Below are positions 1 to 6,986 of a DNA stretch of 10,721 bases, piece after piece. Where the stretch lies: positions 10,480-21,200 of the forward strand of contig PCCT01000024.1 of the NCBI GenBank assembly GCA_002731985.1. The letters run 5' to 3'. Source of the stretch: Nitrospinota bacterium. GTDB taxonomy: Bacteria > Nitrospinota > Nitrospinia > Nitrospinales > VA-1. Positions within the stretch are counted from its first letter, which is position 1; each line of letters opens with the position of its first letter. A model generated the notes under the pieces. That model ran no database searches and was not told the DNA's origin. It worked only from the letters and a program-made list of their open reading frames with translations. The position numbers were made by a program, and so were the translations under genes.

Positions 1-24
1 TTTATGCTTGAGGTGTTCCAGTGA
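1..24 (+). CDS. Possible 3' end of an upstream gene (7 codons only)
   Basis: The first forward frame reads seven sense codons (FMLEVFQ) and stops at TGA 22-24. This stop shares four bases (GTGA, 21-24) with the GTG start of the alanine dehydrogenase gene. A 4-bp stop/start overlap of this kind is the usual geometry of translationally coupled operon genes, which is the only reason to think the frame is real. There is far too little sequence to identify the product. It may equally be untranslated leader. Confidence 0.25.
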   Translation, partial: FMLEVFQ

Positions 25-1133
25 TTATAGGTGTTCCCAGGGAAATCAAGCAGGATGAGTACAGAGTTTCAATGACCCCGGCGGGTGTCCACGACTTGGT
101 TGCTGATGGACATGCGGTTCTGGTGGAGGACGGCGCGGGCGAGGGGAGCGGACTCCCTAATCGGCTGTATGAAGAGCAGGGCGCGCAGATTACTGAAAGA
201 AATGATATTTTCGTCCGTTCGGAAATGATCATAAAGGTCAAAGAGCCTTTACCCAAAGAGTTCGACCTTTTGAGAGAAGGACAAATTCTATACACATATC
301 TCCACCTTGCCCCGGCTCCCGAATTAACTCGTGCGCTTCTCGACCGCAAAGTGGTTGGTATTGCCTACGAAACGGTCCAGTTGCCGGACAAGTCGCTTCC
401 ACTTCTTATTCCCATGAGTGAGGTGGCAGGAAGGATGTCTATTCACGAAGGGTCCAAGTATCTGGAGCGAGAAAATAAAGGACGAGGCATTCTTCTGGGA
501 GGTGTGCCGGGGGTGGACCCTGGCCATGTGGTGATCATTGGAGGTGGAGTTGTGGGTGCCAATGCGGCAAAGATGGCAATAGGTACCGGGGCATCGGTAA
601 CGTTGCTGGATGTTAATTTGCATCGGTTGCGCTATCTGGATGACATTTATGGCGGCCGACTGAAAACATTGATGTCCAACCGGGTGAATATTGCAGAATC
701 TCTCAGGTCAGCAGACTTGGTTATTGGTGCGGTTCTCATTCCGGGTGCACGCGCGCCAAAACTTATCACGCGAGAAATGGTTTCTTTGATGATGCCGGGA
801 TCGGTGATCGTTGATGTTGGGATTGATCAGGGGGGCGTGATGGAAACTTCTCGTCCCACGACTCACAGTGACCCCATATATTTGGTGGACGATGTTGTGC
901 ACTACTGTGTGGCTAACATGCCAGGTGCGGTAGCGCGTACTTCAACCTTTGCGTTGACGAACGCGACCTTTCCTTACGCTTTGGAGCTGGCTCGAAAAGG
1001 ATATCGCAGGGCTTTCCAGGAAAGTCCGGCACTGGCAAAAGGGCTCAATGTGTTTAATGGACATGTGACACATCCGGCAGTGGCAGAGGCTCTTGATATG
1101 GAATGTGCTTCCCTGGATAAAGTTGTGGATTGA
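21..1133 (+). CDS. ald: Alanine dehydrogenase (NAD-dependent)
   Basis: Catalyses the reversible NAD-dependent oxidative deamination of L-alanine to pyruvate and ammonium in the cytoplasm. At 370 aa it has the normal family length (about 371 in Mycobacterium tuberculosis Ald). Residues matching the known active site are visible: R15 and K74 (in KVKEP) for pyruvate, H95 (in YLHLA), and D269 (in DVGIDQGG). The NAD-binding Rossmann motif GGGVVG lies at 174-179, with the ribose-binding acidic residue D197 at the end of the second strand. The signature [11 protein letters not shown] is at 299-309; the family more often has P where this protein has A305. The start is GTG at 21, because the protein then begins with the typical IGVPREIK; a GAGG sequence at 10-13 sits 7 bp upstream. 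The GTG overlaps a preceding stop by 4 bp, suggesting coupling to an upstream gene. Identity is very secure by family knowledge; the direction of the reaction in vivo cannot be told. Confidence 0.96.
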   Translation: MIIGVPREIKQDEYRVSMTPAGVHDLVADGHAVLVEDGAGEGSGLPNRLYEEQGAQITERNDIFVRSEMIIKVKEPLPKEFDLLREGQILYTYLHLAPAPELTRALLDRKVVGIAYETVQLPDKSLPLLIPMSEVAGRMSIHEGSKYLERENKGRGILLGGVPGVDPGHVVIIGGGVVGANAAKMAIGTGASVTLLDVNLHRLRYLDDIYGGRLKTLMSNRVNIAESLRSADLVIGAVLIPGARAPKLITREMVSLMMPGSVIVDVGIDQGGVMETSRPTTHSDPIYLVDDVVHYCVANMPGAVARTSTFALTNATFPYALELARKGYRRAFQESPALAKGLNVFNGHVTHPAVAEALDMECASLDKVVD

Positions 1134-1155
1134 TTTTTAATCCGTAGAAATAAAG

Positions 1156-1264
1156 GTTTTGTAGCTGCCTGATTCCCGCCCCCCTTTCATTAAAAGTTTT
1201 ATGACGGGAGGGTGGATATCAGGCGTTTTAAAAAGCGCCCAATGAATTGGGCAACTACGAAAAC
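1156..1264. repeat. REPIN/MITE-like inverted-repeat element
   Basis: This lies in the ald-dnaE gap. The outer arms are 1161-1174 (GTAGCTGCCTGATT) and 1245-1258 (AATTGGGCAACTAC). Folded as RNA they pair at 13 of 14 positions, counting two G-U pairs, with one C-A mismatch at 1165/1254. The arms extend outward through GTTTT 1156-1160 and AAAAC 1260-1264 with one bulged G. Each arm also heads its own palindrome. On the right, GCCCAAT 1237-1243 faces ATTGGGC 1246-1252. On the left, GCCTGAT 1167-1173 faces ATCAGGC 1218-1224, with a C-rich/G-rich imperfect stem between. Two inverted palindromes, each preceded by GTAG on its own strand, is the architecture described for REPINs mobilised by RAYT (REP-associated tyrosine) transposases. 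No transposase is in the window. Copy number elsewhere in the genome, which would prove it is a repeat, cannot be seen here. Confidence 0.6.
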
Positions 1265-1290
1265 AAAATACAACCCCTGTACATAAATCT

Positions 1291-1317
1291 CTTTTTAAAG
1301 GGGGCTGGGGGGATTTT
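1291..1317. repeat. G-rich dispersed-repeat-like tract
   Basis: A run of T and A followed by GGGGG, CT and GGGGGG then ATTTT. Its complement (C-run, AG, C-run, TTTAAAAAG) resembles part of the left palindrome of the neighbouring element (CCCCCC then TTTCATTAAAAG, 1179-1196), in inverted orientation. It may therefore be a degenerate half of another copy, or a second boundary of a larger element spanning about 1156-1317. C-run/G-run sequences of this style are seen as scattered intergenic repeats in many bacteria. Only two G-runs are present, so it is not a four-run G-quadruplex. Confidence 0.35.
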
Positions 1318-1336
1318 GGTTTTCCCATTTGACGCG

Positions 1337-1342
1337 TAAAAT
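1337..1342 (+). promoter_or_regulatory. Candidate -10 box immediately before dnaE
   Basis: TAAAAT matches the -10 consensus at 5 of 6 positions and ends 5 bp before the dnaE ATG. No Shine-Dalgarno sequence is visible before that ATG. If used, transcription would begin at or next to the start codon, giving a leaderless mRNA. There is no good -35 at the right distance (the best is TTGGTT at 1316-1321 with a short 15-bp spacer). The region is AT-rich, so chance is a serious alternative. Confidence 0.2.
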
Positions 1343-1347
1343 AATTT

Positions 1348-4300
1348 ATGAAGCCTTCAAATTTCGCTCATCTTCATCTGCATACTCCATACAGCCTGCT
1401 CGATTCATCGTTGAGGCAGGATGCTTTGTTCAAACGTGCGGCGGAATTTAAGATGCCCGCTGTCGCGATGACCGATCACGGCAATATGTTTGGAGCGGTC
1501 GAATTTTACAATGGCGCGAAAAAACACGGACTAAAACCGATCATCGGTTGTGAGGTGTATGTCGCTCCTGAAAGCCGACACGATAAGAAGGACAAACACG
1601 AACTTCGCGATGCTTCCTACCACCTTATTCTTTTGGCTCAAAATGAAACAGGGTACAAAAACCTTATCAAGCTGGTCACGAAGGGGTATATGGAAGGTTT
1701 TTATTACAAGCCCCGGATTGATAAAGAATTGCTGGCTGAACTTTCGAATGGGTTGATCGCCTTGAGTTCGTGTGGGCGAGGCGAGATTGCGCATAATATC
1801 AATAAAGAAAATATTCCACGTGCCATCAAAATTGCCGACCAGTATCGAGATATCATGGGGCAGGGCAACTTTTTTCTCGAACTCCAGGATCACAAGATGG
1901 AGTATGAGGAAAGAATCAATAAAGAGTTGGTCAAGATTGGAGATAAACTTTCTATTCCTCTGGTAGCCACAAATAATTGTCATTACCTGGATCGGGAAGA
2001 TTTTCATGCTCATGAAACGCTACTCTGTTTACAGACAGGTAAGACTATGAGCGATCAGTACCGCATGCGCTATCCTTCCGATGAGTATTATTTCAAGTCT
2101 CCCGAGGAAATGATGCAGTTGTTCAGTGAGATTCCTGAAGCGATTGAGAATACTGTGAAGATCGCGGAACGATGTGACCTGGAAATGGATTTCAATAAGC
2201 TCAATTTCCCTGATTACCCTGTTCCTGAAAGCTACACATTAGAATCTTATTTGGCGGAGCAGACAAATTCAGGATTGGAAGAACGTTTCAAGGAGATGAC
2301 GAGTCATGGAATAGAATACGACCCGGCACTGTATCGAGAAAGACTACAGGAGGAGTTGGGCATCATTGAGCGGATGGGGTATCCGGGGTACTTTTTAATT
2401 GTGTGGGATTTTATAGATTACGCTCGCAAGAATGATGTGCCTGTCGGCCCGGGCCGTGGGTCTGCCGCTGGAAGCCTGGTCGCCTATTCTTTGCGTATAA
2501 CGGATGTTGATCCTCTTTTATATGACCTTCTGTTTGAACGCTTCCTGAATCCGGAGCGGGTCAGCATGCCGGATATAGATATCGACTTCTGCATGGACAA
2601 GCGTGACAACGTCATTAAATATGTCACGGAGAAATATGGAGGTAATCAAAACGTAACGCAGATCATCACCTTCGGGAGCATGAACGCCAAGGGAGTTTTG
2701 AGAGATGTGGGGCGTGTTCTGGATATGCCTTACGGCGAAGTGGATAAGTTGGCAAAGCTGGTTCCAAACCGTTTGGGCATTACTCTTGATGATGCTTTCA
2801 AGCAAGAGTCCCGTTTTAAAAGTATGAGAAGGGAGAACGATAAGGTCGCGGAACTGCTTGACTTTGCTTTGAATCTGGAAGGCCTGCCTCGCCATTGCTC
2901 CACTCACGCGGCTGGAGTGGTCATTTCATCCAAGCCGCTCACCAACTTTCTTCCTTTGTATAAATTCCCCAGTAAGGGAAAGGGGGAGCAGGAGGAAGTG
3001 GTCACGCAGTTTTCCATGGGAAGCGTGGAAAAGCTTGGCTTGTTGAAAATGGATTTTCTAGGTCTCAAAACCCTAACGGTGATTGATAATGCACTCCGAC
3101 TGATTAAGGAATCGCTCGATATCGATTTAGATATCGCGGCGATTTCGATGAGTGATCCGGACACTTACAAGCTTCTTTGCGACGCACGCACTCTGGGTGT
3201 TTTTCAGTTGGAAAGTTCGGGGATGCGCGATTTGCTCAAAAAGATGAAGCCCGACTGTTTTGAAGATGTCATCGCGTTACTCGCCTTATATCGTCCAGGC
3301 CCACTTGAGAGCGGAATGGTGGACGATTACATTAAGCGCAAACACGGTAAACTGCAGGAGAAATATGAACTGCCACAACTGAAAGATGTTCTCAAGGAGA
3401 CTAATGGGGTCATTCTTTATCAGGAACAGGTAATGCGGATCGCCAGTGTTCTTGCGGGATTTAGTCTCGGCGACGCCGATCTTTTACGTCGGGCTATGGG
3501 TAAAAAGAAGCCTGAGGAAATGGAAGCGCAGAGAGAAAAATTTATGGTTGGCGCGGAAGGAAAAGAAATCAATCCTAAAAAGGCGAAAACGGTTTTTGAT
3601 CTTATGGAAAAATTCGCTGGATATGGATTTAACAAATCTCATAGTACGGCATACGCGTTGATCTCTTATCATACCGCTTATCTTAAGACTCATTACCCAC
3701 TACAATTTTTTGGTGCTCTCATCACCGCTGATATGGATAACACGGATAAGGTCATTCGCTATATCAACGATTGTCGTGATATGGGAATCAAGGTCATGCC
3801 GCCAGAGGTAAACGAGAGTATGAAAGATTTTACCATCTCGAATGATCACCTGATTTTCGGACTTGGCGCGATTAAAAATGTAGGGTCCAGCGCGATTGAC
3901 ACCATTATTGAAACCCGGAAAGAGAAGGGGAAGTTTTCATCGTTAAGAGAATTTTGTGAAAGCATCGATTTGCGACTTGTTAACAGACGCGTGGTCGAGA
4001 GTTTGATTAAAAGTGGTGCTTGTGATTCGCTGAGTCCGAATCGTTCTGCGATGGTCGACGATATTCCAGCGGCGATGGAAATGGGACAGGCCAAACAAAG
4101 AGATCAGCTCCTGGGGCAAAGCAGTATGTTTGATACATTCAAGGAGGATGATCAGGAGGTCGCTAGTGTAAGTACCAAAAAAGAATGGAGCGATCATGAG
4201 CGTTTGAAATATGAAAAGGAAACCATTGGGTTTTATGTGTCGGGTCATCCACTTAAACGTTTTGCCAAAGACTTGGCGTGGTTTACGGATGCTTCCTCGG

Positions 4301-4824
4301 CCAGTATTCTGGAAAAAAGCACCAGCAAGAAAGTATGTATTGCGGGTATTCCCGCTAAAATTTTGCCCAAGACCACCCGGAAGGGTGACAAGATGGCTAT
4401 TGTCACACTGGAAGACCTTAACGGTTCTATTGAAGTTATCCTTTGGCCAGAAACTTACGCCGTTACAGAAAGTATCTTGACCGGTGATGATCCAATTTTA
4501 GTTGAAGGCTCCGTTGACTCAGAAGGAAACCAACCCAAGGTGATAGCGACAAAAGTTTGCCTATTGAGTGAGGCAAAGAAACATTGGAAGGGTGGGGTCC
4601 TTATACACTTTCGCACACCGGGTTTAGAAAAGGATACATTGATTGCAGTTAGAAAGATTCTGGGAAAATACAAAGGCAATAACAAGGTTCAATTGGACTT
4701 TTTGTTTCCCAATAACAATCTTAGAAAGTTATCCGTTAATGATGATTTAACAATTCAACCTTGTGATGAAATTATTCAGGAGATTGAGTCGGTATTGGGA
4801 GAAGATTCAATAAGGTTCGAATAA
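1348..4824 (+). CDS. dnaE: DNA polymerase III alpha subunit
   Basis: Catalytic subunit of the replicative polymerase holoenzyme. At 1158 aa it is close to E. coli DnaE (1160). The N-terminal PHP domain (about 6-215) keeps most of the metal-site residues: H10, H12, D19, H44, E69, H92, C142 and H212; the aspartate expected two residues before H212 is N210. The polymerase palm has the PDIDIDF motif at 408-414 and the third catalytic aspartate D569 in KMDFLGLKTL. A helix-hairpin-helix-like stretch (AIKNVG, near 842) is followed by a clamp-binding motif QSSMF at 924-928. An OB-fold domain lies at about 995-1065 and a C-terminal tau-binding-type region follows. The start is ATG 1348, because HLHLHTPYSLLD then falls at the usual place; no clear ribosome binding site precedes it. 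The gene stands alone on its strand after the repeat-bearing gap and ends 19 bp from a convergent gene. Chromosomal core gene, no sign of transfer. Confidence 0.97.
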   Translation: MKPSNFAHLHLHTPYSLLDSSLRQDALFKRAAEFKMPAVAMTDHGNMFGAVEFYNGAKKHGLKPIIGCEVYVAPESRHDKKDKHELRDASYHLILLAQNETGYKNLIKLVTKGYMEGFYYKPRIDKELLAELSNGLIALSSCGRGEIAHNINKENIPRAIKIADQYRDIMGQGNFFLELQDHKMEYEERINKELVKIGDKLSIPLVATNNCHYLDREDFHAHETLLCLQTGKTMSDQYRMRYPSDEYYFKSPEEMMQLFSEIPEAIENTVKIAERCDLEMDFNKLNFPDYPVPESYTLESYLAEQTNSGLEERFKEMTSHGIEYDPALYRERLQEELGIIERMGYPGYFLIVWDFIDYARKNDVPVGPGRGSAAGSLVAYSLRITDVDPLLYDLLFERFLNPERVSMPDIDIDFCMDKRDNVIKYVTEKYGGNQNVTQIITFGSMNAKGVLRDVGRVLDMPYGEVDKLAKLVPNRLGITLDDAFKQESRFKSMRRENDKVAELLDFALNLEGLPRHCSTHAAGVVISSKPLTNFLPLYKFPSKGKGEQEEVVTQFSMGSVEKLGLLKMDFLGLKTLTVIDNALRLIKESLDIDLDIAAISMSDPDTYKLLCDARTLGVFQLESSGMRDLLKKMKPDCFEDVIALLALYRPGPLESGMVDDYIKRKHGKLQEKYELPQLKDVLKETNGVILYQEQVMRIASVLAGFSLGDADLLRRAMGKKKPEEMEAQREKFMVGAEGKEINPKKAKTVFDLMEKFAGYGFNKSHSTAYALISYHTAYLKTHYPLQFFGALITADMDNTDKVIRYINDCRDMGIKVMPPEVNESMKDFTISNDHLIFGLGAIKNVGSSAIDTIIETRKEKGKFSSLREFCESIDLRLVNRRVVESLIKSGACDSLSPNRSAMVDDIPAAMEMGQAKQRDQLLGQSSMFDTFKEDDQEVASVSTKKEWSDHERLKYEKETIGFYVSGHPLKRFAKDLAWFTDASSASILEKSTSKKVCIAGIPAKILPKTTRKGDKMAIVTLEDLNGSIEVILWPETYAVTESILTGDDPILVEGSVDSEGNQPKVIATKVCLLSEAKKHWKGGVLIHFRTPGLEKDTLIAVRKILGKYKGNNKVQLDFLFPNNNLRKLSVNDDLTIQPCDEIIQEIESVLGEDSIRFE

Positions 4825-4843
4825 GTTCGTCGGGCGCGAAGTT

Positions 4844-5476
4844 TTAAGTTCTTCTTTCGCGAATCACTTTTTCGGTTTGTTCGATATCTTTTTCAATATC
4901 AGGGTGAGGTGCAAAAGGAATTATTACAGAGTTTTTATTTGCCCCATTGATTCTGAGGGCGGGGACATTTAGTTTTCCTGTAAGAAGCGCGGGGATAAAA
5001 GGGATAATAATTCGTTCGACAGACTCAACTTCTTTCCAGGCCAAGGCGGATTTCGGGTTTTTCCTAGGAAAGTGGAGGCAGGAAAAGTACATGGCTATTC
5101 CTTGAGTTCCCAGGGTTACGAAATAATGTCGAGGAAACAATTCTCGATTCTTTAACATCATTTTCATGGCCCAGATTAATCCGAGGAAGAGAAGGACGCA
5201 CCCGAAAGTAATCCCTACAGGAACAAGTTCAAGCTCCCATCGGGTAGAAAACCCGAGAAACGGAAAAATAGAAACCGTTATCATAAATACTATGATCGGC
5301 GCCAGCATGAACCATCCCATAAAATGGATGTGGCATGCGGGGAGACCCCGGGGCACAGAAACGGACAATCCTTTTCCCGTATCAAGGAGTGGCGATGTGT
5401 CCACCTCCTCTTCATGTTCGAGGGTGTAGTATAATCCCTCCTGATAATCTTTGATGGCCCAGTCTGGAGATTTCAT
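4844..5476 (-). CDS. Predicted membrane protein, two TM segments and a possible PH-like C-terminal domain
   Basis: I do not recognise this 210-aa protein by name. Residues 1-50 are polar and acidic (EHEEEVD at 20-26). Two strongly hydrophobic segments follow, at about 53-75 and 84-106, separated by a short polar loop. A soluble C-terminal part (about 114-205) has alternating hydrophobic strands (HYFVTLGTQGIAMYF, then AWKEVESVERI, then SVIIPF) and ends in a charged helix (DIEKDIEQTEKVIRERR). A pair of membrane helices followed by a beta-rich part with a W-x-E-V-E-S strand and a final amphipathic helix resembles bacterial PH-domain membrane proteins, but this is a fold impression, not an identification. 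The start is ATG at 5476; no strong ribosome binding site is seen. The gene converges on dnaE and is divergent from the M16 peptidase gene. The opposite-strand reading frame inside it (5166-5429) has no supporting features. Confidence 0.75.
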   Translation of the reverse strand: MKSPDWAIKDYQEGLYYTLEHEEEVDTSPLLDTGKGLSVSVPRGLPACHIHFMGWFMLAPIIVFMITVSIFPFLGFSTRWELELVPVGITFGCVLLFLGLIWAMKMMLKNRELFPRHYFVTLGTQGIAMYFSCLHFPRKNPKSALAWKEVESVERIIIPFIPALLTGKLNVPALRINGANKNSVIIPFAPHPDIEKDIEQTEKVIRERRT

Positions 5477-5627
5477 GATAGCGTTCTTTTATCAGATCGA
5501 TTGGGGGTAACACAAGCTTTCTGTTAGTGGAAAAGGTGAACTTTCCCTATTCTTTTTATAAGAATGCCTCTGGGGTGTGGGATAATTGTTTGTCTGAATA
5601 TTAAAGTGGCTTGGAATAATAGGGATT
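5477..5627. promoter_or_regulatory. Divergent intergenic region between the membrane protein and M16 peptidase genes
   Basis: This 151-bp gap must hold promoters for both flanking genes. On the plus strand AATAAT at 5615-5620 matches the -10 consensus at 5 of 6 positions and ends 7 bp before the peptidase ATG, with a poor TTGTCT (5590-5595) upstream at a long 19-bp spacing. TATAAG at 5557-5562 is another -10-like hexamer without a recognisable -35. AGGG at 5621-5624 is closer to the ATG than a normal Shine-Dalgarno. On the minus strand I find no convincing promoter. A short inverted repeat GGAAA/TTTCC (around 5529-5546) is too weak to call an operator. Confidence 0.35.
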
Positions 5628-6947
5628 ATGAACTTAACTGCTATTGATAGTATAGAAAAAGTGAAGGTTTTGACGGATCGGATGAAAAATGGTTTGACCG
5701 TGGTGTCCATTGAGCAACCGCATATACACAGTATGGAACTAGCCATGTTCGTTCGTTCTGGGTTGAGGTTTGAAACTGAAAAAAATAACGGCATTTCCCA
5801 TTTCCTAGAACACATGCTTTTCAGGGGGAATGCCGCATACCCGAATTCGTATTTGCTGAACCGCGAGTTTGAGTGTATTGGGCGTGATCTTCGTGCTTCA
5901 ACCATGAGCGACCACACGTATTATGGTTTTAGTCCGCATGTATCCAATCTGGAGCGCGCCATGGAATTGTTTTCCGAGTTTTTTCTAGCGCCAACTTTTC
6001 CTGAAATAGAAATTGAACGGGGGATCATCCTTGAAGAGTGTTTAGAGGATTTCAATGAGCAGGGGATTGATGTTGATATCAATAATCTGGCATGTAAACT
6101 TCTGTATCCTGATGATGCGCTGGCCTGGCCAACTATTGGAACAGAGGAAAGTATCCAGAGCATTAGCGTAGAAACATTGAAGGAGCAGTACCAGAAATAT
6201 TATGTTCCCGGAAATATGATTCTGGTGCAGGCAGGGCGCGTTGACCATGATAAATTTATGGAGTATGTCCAGAAATATTTTTCCAGGCTAACGGGAGAGG
6301 GTGCAGTTTCTACTGGTTGCTTTGATGGCTGTCTGATTGAAAGGCAGACTCAACCGGAATTTTTGTTTCAACATGACTCCGACAGTCAGGTTCAGTTGCA
6401 AATATGTTTTCGCGGAGTTTCTTATAATCATCCTGACTATTTTGTCACGACCTTGATAGCGCGTTTGTTTGATGATGGGGTGACTTCCCGGTTACAAAAA
6501 GTATTACGGGAGGAAAAGGGATTGGTTTATTCCGTTGAATGTCGTGCCACCAGTTTACCCGATACGGGTACGGTTGATTTTGATGTTTCTGTCCGTTCAG
6601 AGAAGGTTGCTGAGGTTGCTGAAATGCTGTTAAATGAAATTAAGAAAATTGTTTTGGACGGAGTACATGAGGAGGAGCTGGAGAGTGTTAAAAGGCGTTA
6701 CGGCTACGACCTGGATTATGAATTAGACGACCCGTACAAACAGATAGTCCGTTATGGTTTTTGCCATTTATATTCTTCTGAGTTTACAGTTGAAGAGGAG
6801 CGGGAAAAGATTTCCAGGATCACGCCGCAGGATATTTTAAGAGTGGTGCGTGAGATTTTTGTTTCTGAAAAGCTAAACTTTATTCTTGTCGGTCCATATA
6901 CGCCCGAGCTCAAACGGACGCTGGAAGGGATTGTGCAAGACTTCTAA
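5628..6947 (+). CDS. M16-family zinc metallopeptidase (processing-protease type)
   Basis: A 439-aa protein with the two-domain layout of the short M16B peptidases, the group that includes mitochondrial-processing-peptidase-like and YmxG-like proteins. The N-terminal domain (about 15-165) has the inverted zinc motif HFLEH at 58-62, with E61 as catalytic base and H58/H62 as ligands. The distal zinc ligand is E137, in ILEEC, 75 residues after H62, as expected for the family. The C-terminal domain (about 185-370) has the conserved SRLQ...LREEKGLVYSV block (287-303), with R294 and Y301. The strand usually written G-x-x-N-A-x-T here reads GRDLRAST (85-92), with R89 in place of the Asn. No signal peptide is seen, so it probably acts in the cytoplasm or needs another export route. 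The chosen ATG 5628 adds a short N-terminal extension; ATG 5682 (MKNGLTV) is an alternative. A haem-lipoprotein gene follows 39 bp downstream on the same strand. Substrate unknown. Confidence 0.9.
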   Translation: MNLTAIDSIEKVKVLTDRMKNGLTVVSIEQPHIHSMELAMFVRSGLRFETEKNNGISHFLEHMLFRGNAAYPNSYLLNREFECIGRDLRASTMSDHTYYGFSPHVSNLERAMELFSEFFLAPTFPEIEIERGIILEECLEDFNEQGIDVDINNLACKLLYPDDALAWPTIGTEESIQSISVETLKEQYQKYYVPGNMILVQAGRVDHDKFMEYVQKYFSRLTGEGAVSTGCFDGCLIERQTQPEFLFQHDSDSQVQLQICFRGVSYNHPDYFVTTLIARLFDDGVTSRLQKVLREEKGLVYSVECRATSLPDTGTVDFDVSVRSEKVAEVAEMLLNEIKKIVLDGVHEEELESVKRRYGYDLDYELDDPYKQIVRYGFCHLYSSEFTVEEEREKISRITPQDILRVVREIFVSEKLNFILVGPYTPELKRTLEGIVQDF

Positions 6948-6972
6948 CCGGTTAATTGGTTTCCCCTCCCTA

Positions 6973-6978
6973 TATAAT
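6973..6978 (+). promoter_or_regulatory. Perfect -10 hexamer before the haem-lipoprotein gene
   Basis: TATAAT, an exact consensus -10, ends 8 bp before the ATG at 6987. There is no purine-rich ribosome binding site between them. The predicted transcription start is therefore at, or one or two bases before, the start codon, so a leaderless mRNA is possible. A consensus -35 is lacking: GTTAAT at 6951-6956 is the nearest at 16-bp spacing and matches poorly. If active, it would let the lipoprotein gene be transcribed independently of the peptidase gene upstream. Confidence 0.4.
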
Positions 6979-6986
6979 TACTGAAT

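Noticed and set aside
1231..1252. Terminator-like hairpin plus T-run on the minus strand (GCCCAATTCATTGGGC then GC and a T-run)
   Set aside because: No minus-strand gene lies on either side to be terminated; the structure is better explained as the right half of the REPIN-like element, although it could block antisense transcription.
1137..1328. 63-codon minus-strand frame across the ald-dnaE gap
   Set aside because: It runs through the inverted-repeat element and G-rich tract and shows no protein-like pattern; better explained as non-coding repeat DNA.
1329..1334. TTGACG, a near-consensus -35, before dnaE
   Set aside because: A -10 at normal spacing would fall inside the dnaE coding sequence downstream of the start codon, so it cannot drive full-length dnaE.
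1531..2013. 160-codon open frame on the minus strand inside dnaE
   Set aside because: It lies wholly opposite the conserved PHP domain coding sequence, has no recognisable product and no ribosome binding site; it is a shadow of dnaE.
4825..4843. Possible bidirectional terminator between dnaE and the convergent membrane-protein gene
   Set aside because: The gap is 19 bp and shows only a 4-bp TTCG/CGAA symmetry without a U-run on either strand.
6945..6954. Perfect 10-bp palindrome TAACCGGTTA over the M16 stop codon
   Set aside because: Too short and isolated to call an operator; palindromes of this size occur by chance and no second copy is present nearby.
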